Below are positions 52,737 through 59,748 of a stretch of DNA of 64,000 bases, piece by piece. The notes beneath the pieces were generated by a model, which saw only the letters and a list, made by a program, of their open reading frames with translations, was not told where the DNA came from and did no database searches. The stretch covers positions 168,348-232,347 of the forward strand of contig NZ_MUNQ01000020.1 of assembly GCF_002001165.1 (NCBI RefSeq), written 5' to 3'. The number at the start of each line of letters is the position of its first letter. Position 1 is the first letter of the stretch. Source of the DNA: Rhodanobacter sp. C05. GTDB lineage: Bacteria; Pseudomonadota; Gammaproteobacteria; Xanthomonadales; Rhodanobacteraceae. A program made the position numbers and the translations under genes.

Positions 52737-53305
52737 CGCAGCACCAGACTGATGACCAGCGCGCACGGGATCACCGCAACCGCGTACAGCACATAACTGG
52801 CAAGCACGATGAGGATCGTCGCCGACGGTGCCAGCGATGCGGCAGGAACCGCGAAGGTCGCATCGACACTGCGGCGCACGACCACGCTGGCTCCCAGATG
52901 ATCGTGCAGGGCAAGACCATGACGATCGAACAGCGCCCACACATAGCCCAGCCCGGCGGACAACAGGGTCAACAGCGCATACAGGGAACGTTTCGCGATG
53001 GCGCGGGTGGTGCGCGGTCGCGAGTCCGCTTCGCGCAGTTCGATGCCCATTAGCAGCTTGCCCGGCGTCGCATGCCAGCGGCAGGCATGGAACAACCAGA
53101 AATAGACAAAGGCAGGAACAAGCTGTCCGCCCAGCAGCAGCGACACGAGCGCGCCATTTCGCACGTCACCGCCCGGGCCGGGCGATGCGGCGATGAGATA
53201 ACCGATCATCAGCAAGGGCTGCAACACGGCGTTCATGGTCGTCAGGACGATGCAGTCCACGAACAGGGCCAGCAGTCGTTTGCAAAACAGCGTGAAGCGC
53301 TGCAT
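52733..53305 (-). CDS. RDD-family membrane protein
   Basis: 190 residues with three to four helices. FCKRLLALFVDCIVLTTMN at the N-terminus and ALHDHLGASVVVRR carry the Arg and Asp residues that name the RDD domain; ATPGKLLMGIEL is the usual central motif. Function unknown, possibly transport. The small Cys-containing protein overlaps its stop. Confidence 0.8.
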   Translation of the reverse strand: MQRFTLFCKRLLALFVDCIVLTTMNAVLQPLLMIGYLIAASPGPGGDVRNGALVSLLLGGQLVPAFVYFWLFHACRWHATPGKLLMGIELREADSRPRTTRAIAKRSLYALLTLLSAGLGYVWALFDRHGLALHDHLGASVVVRRSVDATFAVPAASLAPSATILIVLASYVLYAVAVIPCALVISLVLR

Positions 53306-53489
53306 GGGATATCTCGACAGAGAGGAGGTATTCCATGTAACGCAGGCCGCCACCTTTCGGGGTTGGACAGAGGAAAGGCCGCCCCACTTCCAGCGAGCCA
53401 AACAGCGTTTCGCTGCAGACAGCGGCTCAGCAGTTGCCACGCCGGCTCATCGACGCGGTGATGACGCCGCCTCTTTGGGGCTCTCACAC

Positions 53490-53678
53490 GAATGGCACTT
53501 ACTTAAGCGACCAAGCGACCAAGCGGCCAAGCGGCCAAGCGGCCAAGCGGCCAAGCGGCCAAGCGGCCAACCTTATTTTTCGTCATTCCCGCGAAAGCGG
53601 GAATCCATTGGCTGGCAGGGTGAAAGACCATGGATTCCCGCTTTCGCGGGAATGACGGCGCTTAAGTAAGTGTCATTC
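53490..53678. mobile_element. MITE-like element with TIRs and 11-bp target duplication
   Basis: Left end GAATGGCACTTACTTAAG and right end CTTAAGTAAGTGTCATTC are inverse complements at 17 of 18 positions. The 189-bp element is flanked on both sides by GGCTCTCACAC (53479-53489 and 53679-53689), an exact 11-bp direct repeat. Inside are an 8-bp tandem repeat and the paired hairpin CGTCATTCCCGC.../...GCGGGAATGACG (53581-53657). No transposase. Target duplications of 10-13 bp fit IS4-family mobilisation; that is inference. Confidence 0.8.
53505..53568 (+). repeat. Eight tandem copies of an 8-bp unit
   Basis: AAGCGACC twice, then AAGCGGCC six times, without interruption. The unit begins within the left terminal repeat of the MITE-like element, suggesting expansion by slippage. 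Confidence 0.9.
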
Positions 53679-53754
53679 GGCTCTCACACCTTTCCCCCTT
53701 TCCCGGCTAACTGGTCGTAAGATATTGCGAGCCTCTGCGCAAGGGAGGGAGTTT

Positions 53755-53979
53755 ATGAAGGCTTGGATTGCAGTAGAGCTGATGTTGGTGCTAGGGACAG
53801 GCACGGTCGCGGCGAAAGACGCACCCATGGTTCCTGACATGCAGGGCACGGACTTTGGCGCCGGCCCGAGCGACGTTGAAGGGCTCCCCTCAAAGCATGG
53901 GCAGAAACGACGCGGAAGGATCCCGAGTCCGCGCGATACGTCCATGTCTCGAAGTGAATTTCGATCGACCACAACGTGA
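53755..53979 (+). CDS. Short exported protein, probably decayed
   Basis: 74 codons. GGGAGGGAG precedes the ATG by 5 bases and the first 20 residues form a signal peptide (WIAVELMLVLGTGTVAAK). After DAPMVPDMQGTDFGAG the sequence becomes Arg/Ser-rich with no structure, suggesting a frameshift of a longer gene. Confidence 0.45.
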   Translation: MKAWIAVELMLVLGTGTVAAKDAPMVPDMQGTDFGAGPSDVEGLPSKHGQKRRGRIPSPRDTSMSRSEFRSTTT

Positions 53980-54086
53980 ACTGCGCTGACGGCGCCCCGT
54001 TCCCGCCGAAAATCCGATTCTTTGCGTGACACAAAATCCTTGTACCTCCAACTCAGGAAACCATCCGCCGACATGGAGTTCAGCAT

Positions 54087-54719
54087 ATGGATGCGATCCA
54101 CTCCAAGAGTGTATTCGTGTACGGGCAGGTCAAACGCGCGCTGCGGTCAGGGCGCTACGCACCCGGACAGCGGATTGATCCGGCCACGCTCGCGGCAGAG
54201 TTCAAAACCAGCCCCACGCCAGTTCGATTCGCCCTGTATCGCCTGGTCGGCGAAGCTCTGGTCGTCGACCAGGCACGCGGCGGACTGCACGTCCCGTTGC
54301 TCACCGAAGTCGCCATGCGGGACCTCTACGATTGGATGGAACGCCTGTTGCTGATGGCATGCGATATCGGCGCAGCGCCGGCAGCCGGGAAGACAGATCA
54401 GCGGGAGCTTGCGTCCGCTGACGACGATCCGATCAAGCTGACGTGGCAACTGTTCGACGCGATCGCCCGCGCGACAGCCCACAGGTCCCTGCACCATGCC
54501 GTGAAGCAGGCCAACGACCGGCTGGCGCCGATACGTCGGGCCGAGCAAGGATTGCTCAAGCACAGCTTCGAAGAACTTTCGGAACTGAAACGGCGTTGGC
54601 AGACACACGACATGCCGGCCCTGAGGTCCGCACTACGCGACTATCACGAACGCCGGAAGCGACTCGTCCCGCGCATCGTGGCGTTGCTGAGTGACGGCAG
54701 CGACTACCTTCACCAGTAA
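54087..54719 (+). CDS. GntR-like transcriptional regulator upstream of the lasso cluster
   Basis: 210 residues. N-terminal winged helix of GntR type: VYGQVKRALRSGRYAPGQRI, then ATLAAEFKTSPTPVRFALYRLVGEALV, and LHVPLLTE at the wing. The C-terminal helices (about 80-205) are FCD-like in pattern (DLYDWMERLLLMAC, HSFEELSELKRRW, RDYHERRKRLVPRI) but the metal-binding His of FCD proteins are not clear. It is 236 bp upstream of and parallel to the precursor gene. Control of the cluster is inferred from position and from repeats in the intergenic region. Confidence 0.8.
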   Translation: MDAIHSKSVFVYGQVKRALRSGRYAPGQRIDPATLAAEFKTSPTPVRFALYRLVGEALVVDQARGGLHVPLLTEVAMRDLYDWMERLLLMACDIGAAPAAGKTDQRELASADDDPIKLTWQLFDAIARATAHRSLHHAVKQANDRLAPIRRAEQGLLKHSFEELSELKRRWQTHDMPALRSALRDYHERRKRLVPRIVALLSDGSDYLHQ

Positions 54720-54850
54720 GCCTCTGGTTTTCCGGTCATCCTGAAGTTGCGAAGCGACGATGAAGCAAGTTGATCAGACTTTCTCTCGCACGCGTCAGTC
54801 GAAGCATCGACGCTGAGTCCGGCATGGCGGGACGACCATTACGCTCCCGG

Positions 54851-54893
54851 AATAATCATCGGATGACAGCGCAATAATCATTTGAAAATCAAA
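54851..54893 (+). promoter_or_regulatory. Candidate operator/promoter region of the lasso operon
   Basis: AATAATCAT occurs twice (54851-54859 and 54873-54881), 22 bp apart, about two helical turns. TTTGA-AAA-TCAAA, an exact dyad, follows at 54881-54893. TTGAAA (54882-54887) could be a -35 box with TACGCT at 54906-54911 as a weak -10. The stretch is A+T rich against its surroundings. Binding by the GntR-like regulator is a guess. Confidence 0.4.
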
Positions 54894-54955
54894 ATTTCCG
54901 ACTCCTACGCTACTCGCGTCATGGGACTGCCATGACGTCACCGTAGGAGATCGAG

Positions 54956-55096
54956 ATGAACACGAACGAGAACATCCGCAACAAAACGCCGGAAGACGTT
55001 ATCGAGCTCGGCGTCGCCAGCGTCGAGACACGGGGGCCCTTTGGCACCATTGAGCCCATCGGGCTCGATGTAATGCCGGGAATCTCCGAGAACTGA
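54956..55096 (+). CDS. Lasso peptide precursor, xanthomonin-like (A gene)
   Basis: 46 residues. The leader (residues 1-26) ends VIELGVASVETR, with Thr at position -2 as required by lasso proteases. The predicted core is GPFGTIEPIGLDVMPGISEN (20 residues). Gly1 and Glu7 can form the macrolactam, giving a seven-residue ring; no acidic residue stands at 8 or 9, so the ring size is fixed by the sequence. Xanthomonins, the known seven-ring class, also have 20-residue cores with E7, I9, G10 and a PGISE-type tail; the tail may be trimmed as theirs is. TAGGAG lies 7 bases before the ATG. The B gene follows after a terminator hairpin. Ring closure and threading are prediction. Confidence 0.9.
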   Translation: MNTNENIRNKTPEDVIELGVASVETRGPFGTIEPIGLDVMPGISEN

Positions 55097-55103
55097 ACCC
55101 ACG

Positions 55104-55125
55104 AGGCGCACCGAAAGGTGCGCCT
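55104..55125 (+). terminator. Attenuator/terminator between lasso A and B genes
   Basis: AGGCGCACC and GGTGCGCCT form a nine-base-pair stem with a GAAA tetraloop, followed by TTCTCTTGTT, 7 bp after the precursor stop. Partial termination here would give more precursor transcript than enzyme transcript, as in other lasso operons. Confidence 0.8.
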
Positions 55126-55147
55126 TTCTCTTGTTAGTGAGGACACC

Positions 55148-55822
55148 GTGCCCTACGCGTTGCGCAACGATCTGTCTTTCTGCCGGGTAGACGATCACCT
55201 CATCTTCCTGGACATTCGGAACGACCGCTACTTTCGGTTGCCGAGCAGCCTGGAGCGTCCTTTTGTTGCATACGCCAACGGGAATGAAGATACCGACGTC
55301 TGTGATCTGGTAGAGCGGAACATCCTGGTAGAAGCTTCGGGCTCGCAAGGTCGGGTGACAGCTGTGAACATCGAATGCCCCGCCCGAAGTGCCCTTGAAC
55401 AATCCTGCCAAGCCAAACTTCATCTCGGCTCACTAGTCGACGTATGCATCACCGTCTGCTCGATACGGAGGCAGCTTAGAACACATCCGCTGAGGAACGT
55501 CCTCGACGCGGTTGTGACCTCCAGACCAAACGAGCAACTACGTCCGGGCTCCATTTCTGACCAGGCAGTCGAGCAGCTACTCCTCGAAGCCTCTGGCGAA
55601 TTCAGACTCGCGCGCGCCTATACGCCTGTTGAAAACAGCTGCCTGCTCGACTCGCTCGCCATGATCAATTTCCTCGTCAAGCGGAAACTGCACGCAAGCA
55701 TCGTCTTTGGTGTCACCTCAGATCCGTTCTCGGCGCATTGCTGGGTCCAAGCCGGAGATCTGGTTCTCAACGACACGGTCGGGCATGCCAATGCCCACAC
55801 TCCGATACGGGTGCTCCAATGA
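55148..55822 (+). CDS. Lasso peptide maturation protein B (RRE plus cysteine protease fusion)
   Basis: 224 residues. Residues 1-85 form a PqqD-like recognition element (RNDLSFCRVDDHLIFLDI... DRYFRLPSSLE) that binds the leader. The C-terminal half is the transglutaminase-like protease: Cys165 in VENSCLLDSLAMINFLVKR, His197 in FSAHCWVQ and Asp209 in LVLNDTVG. It cuts after the leader so the core can cyclise. GTG at 55148 is chosen because GAGGA lies 4 bases upstream; the earlier GTG at 55118 is inside the terminator stem. Its stop overlaps the start of the cyclase gene. Confidence 0.92.
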   Translation: MPYALRNDLSFCRVDDHLIFLDIRNDRYFRLPSSLERPFVAYANGNEDTDVCDLVERNILVEASGSQGRVTAVNIECPARSALEQSCQAKLHLGSLVDVCITVCSIRRQLRTHPLRNVLDAVVTSRPNEQLRPGSISDQAVEQLLLEASGEFRLARAYTPVENSCLLDSLAMINFLVKRKLHASIVFGVTSDPFSAHCWVQAGDLVLNDTVGHANAHTPIRVLQ

Positions 55823-57561
55823 GCTACAGCTACCTCGCGCTTTTCGACGCCAGTCGGCGGTGGGATCTCGCAAACCTCACCGATATCGAAGCCGCGTTGC
55901 GGATGGTTGGCATGCGGGAACGTTTCACATCTGGATCGATCAAGCTCTTTCTCTCGGAAGAGACACCGTGCCAACCGTTGCCCGGAGGCGGGTTCACAAT
56001 CGGACACCTGTTCTCGCACACCTTCTCACCACTTGACGCCATCGACCACCTTTCCACCTTCTCAAACAACAAGCGTCTGCGAGAACACATCGTGGATAAC
56101 TGCTGGGGTGAGTACCTCCTGGTTCAATCTGACGAGAGACGTGGCGCGGACACCACCATCACTCGCGATCCATCCGGCGGCGTCCCCTGCGTCTATTCAC
56201 TGCGTAACGGCGGTGGTTTCATCACGTCCAACATTTCGCTGGCCACCCGTCTTGAGCTTTACCGGAAGCGGATCGACTGGGACTTTCTCGCCCAGTGCCT
56301 AACCTACCCCAACCTCAAAACTCGTCGCACAGGCCTTGCCGACATTTGCGAGTTGCTGCCGGGATCGTCGCTGAACATCGGCCAGAGAAATCTCACGACG
56401 GATTCGAACTGGTCGCCATGGAAATTCGTCACGAAGGAGCACCGACACACCAATCTCTCTGACGCAGCCACAGACATCCGAAAAGCCGTGGCTTCGGTGG
56501 TTGGTGCCTGGGCCGATATCGACGAATCTATTCTCATGGAACTGTCGGGAGGGCTAGACTCCTCCATTGTCGCGGCCTGCCTGAAGGACGCGCGGCGGCA
56601 AGTCACCTGCTACAACTTGACAACGCCGGTACCCGGTGCCGACGAACGCCAGTACGCCAGGCAGATGGCAGCCTATCTCGGGGTAGCGCTACAAACCGAC
56701 CAGCTCGATCTCGATATGGCCTGCAGCGATGTCAGACCATTTCCCGATGCCGTCTCCCCAAGGATGGGCATCCTGCAATACGCGGTGTCCAAGGCGATGG
56801 AAGCTGCAGCCCGGCGGTACGGGGCGTCAAGCTCGTACATGGGCGCAGGAGGCGACACGGTATTCGGCCTACTGACCAACGCGGTCCCTGCTGCAGACGC
56901 AATAAGGGAGCGCGGCCTGATTGCCGGCTTCTCTGCGATCCGAGATCTTTCCCTCCTGCATCAGTGCACGATATGGAAAGCCGCAAGGCTCACCGCACGA
57001 AAAATGATGCGGGGACCCAAAGCAACCTGCGCGCCAGACCGCAGCTTCTTGAACACATCGCTTGCCGTCGCCCCGACAGACGCTCACCCGTGGTTCGATG
57101 CTCCGACCGACGCACTGCCTGGCGACCGGGAAAGGATCGTCGACCTTGCCAGCAACCAGTTGTTCAGGGACATGGTCTATCGGGGTGAGAACCGCTGGAT
57201 ACGCATGCCTCTACTTTCTCAGCCTGTCGTCGAGGCATGTCTCAGAGTGCCCTCCTGGATGTCGATATCCGGCGGTCATAACCGGAGTGCTGCAAGAGCA
57301 GCATTCGCGGATGTACTACCTCAAAGCGTTCTCAACCGCAGAAGCAAAGGCTCGTTTGTTGGCTATCTTGGCGCCATATTCAAGCGCAACAAGAGTCAGA
57401 TGCACGAGATCCTTCTATCAGGCGCCCTGCACGATCAGCGCCTGCTGGATCCCGATGCGCTCACACGCTTCTTCAATGCGGAGCTTCCGCCGCGGGACAA
57501 ATCCTTCACGCGGATACTTTCTCTCTTCGCGGTCGAGAATTGGCTGCGTCATCAAACCTAG
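55819..57561 (+). CDS. Lasso peptide cyclase C (asparagine synthetase-like)
   Basis: 580 residues. A degenerate glutaminase-like N-domain lacks the catalytic Cys2 of true AsnB (starts MSYSYLALFD). The ATP-binding synthetase domain has the PP-loop SGGLDSS near residue 242 and later GAGGDTVFGLL. The enzyme adenylates the side-chain carboxylate (Glu7 of the core) and joins it to Gly1. Start ATG overlaps the B stop (ATGA). Its own stop TAG overlaps that of the convergent isopeptidase gene in the shared tetramer CTAG. Confidence 0.92.
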   Translation: MSYSYLALFDASRRWDLANLTDIEAALRMVGMRERFTSGSIKLFLSEETPCQPLPGGGFTIGHLFSHTFSPLDAIDHLSTFSNNKRLREHIVDNCWGEYLLVQSDERRGADTTITRDPSGGVPCVYSLRNGGGFITSNISLATRLELYRKRIDWDFLAQCLTYPNLKTRRTGLADICELLPGSSLNIGQRNLTTDSNWSPWKFVTKEHRHTNLSDAATDIRKAVASVVGAWADIDESILMELSGGLDSSIVAACLKDARRQVTCYNLTTPVPGADERQYARQMAAYLGVALQTDQLDLDMACSDVRPFPDAVSPRMGILQYAVSKAMEAAARRYGASSSYMGAGGDTVFGLLTNAVPAADAIRERGLIAGFSAIRDLSLLHQCTIWKAARLTARKMMRGPKATCAPDRSFLNTSLAVAPTDAHPWFDAPTDALPGDRERIVDLASNQLFRDMVYRGENRWIRMPLLSQPVVEACLRVPSWMSISGGHNRSAARAAFADVLPQSVLNRRSKGSFVGYLGAIFKRNKSQMHEILLSGALHDQRLLDPDALTRFFNAELPPRDKSFTRILSLFAVENWLRHQT

Positions 57562-59720
57562 TCGCTACGCGAGCCAGCAGTGTTGTCGCCTCGATTGGAC
57601 GCATGCGCCTTCATCTCACGCCAGACGGCATATTGGCCGTTCTTCTCCGGATCGGGATCCTCGTAATCCTGCAGCCAGAATCTGAACCAGTCGACGTTCC
57701 TCTCGTTCGCAGCCAGCAACTGCCTGGGTTGAAACTTGAAGTGCGGCGCCTGAGGGAACACGTAGAGATCGGCCTTGTGATCCAGCATCAGCGGAACGGC
57801 GGAGTCGAGCAACCACACGTATTCCTGCTCAGGCACCTGCATCAGAACCGGCGACCTGATCTTGTCCAAATTGAGCTCCAGTCCAATTCTTTTCCATTGC
57901 TCTGGCGTCTCGTCAGGGGGTCCAAGTTGCCACACCTTGCGCGTGCGCGACATGAACTCCTTCCCTTTCAGGCTTCCATGCAAGTACATGCTTCGCGAGA
58001 GCACGGCGCCGGTGATTGATGTCGCGGCGAGAAGATCGGAATTGAATGCCGTCCACATCGTTATCTCCGTGCCGAAGCTCAGTTCACCCATTCCCACTCT
58101 GGTTCGATCAATTTCTCCAGACGATGCCAACAGGTCCACTGCGCTCTTTACTGCTGACAGACCTTGGTTGTATCGCTCAACCGCATCGAAGCTGAAAGGG
58201 CCATAGTTGATGCACAGCGCGGAAATTCCGTGCTCGGCAAATGTCGCCAGAGGCCACTCGCCTCCGTACCCACTACGCAGGAATCCCGGGCAGAGGTAGT
58301 ACGCGATGAACAGAGGGGGCGGGCGATCTCCCGTTCTGCGCGCGGCAAAGAACTGCCCGGTGAACAACCTCCCCTTTGCATCCTTCCAGCGAAGCAGCTT
58401 CACCGGCATGTCAGCCGAGATGTCAGCCGCAAGCGATGCGTTGGGATCGAACAAGACCTGGCGCTTGCCTGTCTCCAGGTCGATCTTCTCAACTCGCGGC
58501 GGCCGGTTGGCATCGGCTGCCACACAGACCAACGCCGTGGACGACAGGCCACAGCCGGGGTCCTCAAGGCCGTATCGCTGTCCGCCGTTGAGCAGGCCAA
58601 CGGAGCGTGCAACTGGCATCACTTCGCCGTTCTTCACATTCCATCGGAAGATGGATTGGGCCAACCCCTCCGTGGGGTCGGTCACCGTGTACACCACTTC
58701 CTCGCTACCCGGCTTCCATTGGACTCCCGATATCGCCTTGTTGACGCATGGCTCAGCCTGACACTCGATGTGCCGTGGAGAATTCTTTCCCAGCATCACT
58801 GACAGCTCGATCCCCGGTTTTTGCACCAGGTTCCCCTGGTCACCCACTCGCGTCAGCAGGGCTACTCGGTGATTCACGGTGTCGAGTGCAAACCTCCAGG
58901 GCTTCGACTCCCCCTTCGGCAGTGCCGAAGCGATGGTTTGCGGCGATGGCACCTCGGATGCCGCAAGGTCACGTGTTTTACCAGTCACCAGATCGATCGC
59001 CTTCCAGCGGTCCGGAACTCCGGAAAGCAGCGGAACGCGAGCGAACCCATCGCCCATGACATCCAGACGCTGCGTCGCAAGACGGCCTTCAACATTTCCG
59101 GACCGGAACAGACCGCCCTGCCCGATGGGCACCGAACTGTCGACGTGAATGCCGCGTTCGTACTCCGACTGCTCCGCTGCGATAACCTCGTCGCGTGTGG
59201 CCCCGACGCTGTAGTTGAGCGTCTTGCCATCTGCACTAAGCAGAAAATTCCGCACATCCGCAGGGTCGTTCGTGAGCGACATGGCGCTAGAACCATCGGC
59301 ACTGGCGCGCCAAACGCCAACTTTCCCGTCCATGAGCGCCCGGTAGTAGATCCAACGGCCGTGCGACGACCACACCGCGAAAGCGGGTTGCGACAGCCCT
59401 GCTGAACTGCGCAACGGGGCTCCTCCCTCACCTACCCTGCGTGGCGGCGTCTTGCCGTCCATGTTCTGGACATACCACATCGAATCGTAGGTATTGCGCT
59501 CCACCGACGCCTGCTCAGTCCGAAACGCAACCTGCCTGCCGTCCGGCGATACCACCGGACCGCTGATATCGACGACTTCGATAAGACGTCGCGGAGAAAT
59601 CGTCTCCCCGGCGTGCAAGCTCCGCACCATGCCTGACAACGCTCCCAGCGTCAGGAGACTGATGCTTGCGAGCTTCACCGTGCGGACGACCGATCCGTCG
59701 CCCTTTTGCGAACTATTCAT
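57558..59720 (-). CDS. Lasso peptide isopeptidase (S9 prolyl-oligopeptidase-like)
   Basis: 720 residues with signal peptide or anchor (VKLASISLLTLGALSGMVRS). A beta-propeller (about 30-430) precedes an alpha/beta-hydrolase domain. Putative nucleophile Ser548 lies in VGMGELSFGTEITMW and His660 in FPQAPHFKFQPRQLL. The acid appears as VPEQEYVWLL, with Glu where family members, as I recall, have Asp (ADxEY). Such enzymes open the macrolactam of the cognate lasso peptide in the periplasm or cytoplasm. Start at 59720 has GGAG 7 bases upstream. It follows the receptor gene by 28 bp. Confidence 0.88.
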   Translation of the reverse strand: MNSSQKGDGSVVRTVKLASISLLTLGALSGMVRSLHAGETISPRRLIEVVDISGPVVSPDGRQVAFRTEQASVERNTYDSMWYVQNMDGKTPPRRVGEGGAPLRSSAGLSQPAFAVWSSHGRWIYYRALMDGKVGVWRASADGSSAMSLTNDPADVRNFLLSADGKTLNYSVGATRDEVIAAEQSEYERGIHVDSSVPIGQGGLFRSGNVEGRLATQRLDVMGDGFARVPLLSGVPDRWKAIDLVTGKTRDLAASEVPSPQTIASALPKGESKPWRFALDTVNHRVALLTRVGDQGNLVQKPGIELSVMLGKNSPRHIECQAEPCVNKAISGVQWKPGSEEVVYTVTDPTEGLAQSIFRWNVKNGEVMPVARSVGLLNGGQRYGLEDPGCGLSSTALVCVAADANRPPRVEKIDLETGKRQVLFDPNASLAADISADMPVKLLRWKDAKGRLFTGQFFAARRTGDRPPPLFIAYYLCPGFLRSGYGGEWPLATFAEHGISALCINYGPFSFDAVERYNQGLSAVKSAVDLLASSGEIDRTRVGMGELSFGTEITMWTAFNSDLLAATSITGAVLSRSMYLHGSLKGKEFMSRTRKVWQLGPPDETPEQWKRIGLELNLDKIRSPVLMQVPEQEYVWLLDSAVPLMLDHKADLYVFPQAPHFKFQPRQLLAANERNVDWFRFWLQDYEDPDPEKNGQYAVWREMKAHASNRGDNTAGSRSD

Positions 59721-59748
59721 GACACTTGCTCCGAATATGGGGATGACA

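Noticed and set aside
53505..53568. CRISPR-like array
   Set aside because: The 8-bp units abut without spacers; it is a simple tandem repeat.
54930..54946. Four-codon leader peptide before the lasso precursor
   Set aside because: ATG-ACG-TCA-CCG-TAG has no ribosome site and no regulatory codons; likely chance.
55118..55147. GTG at 55118 as the start of lasso B
   Set aside because: It is inside the terminator stem and lacks a ribosome site; GTG at 55148 has GAGGA at correct spacing.
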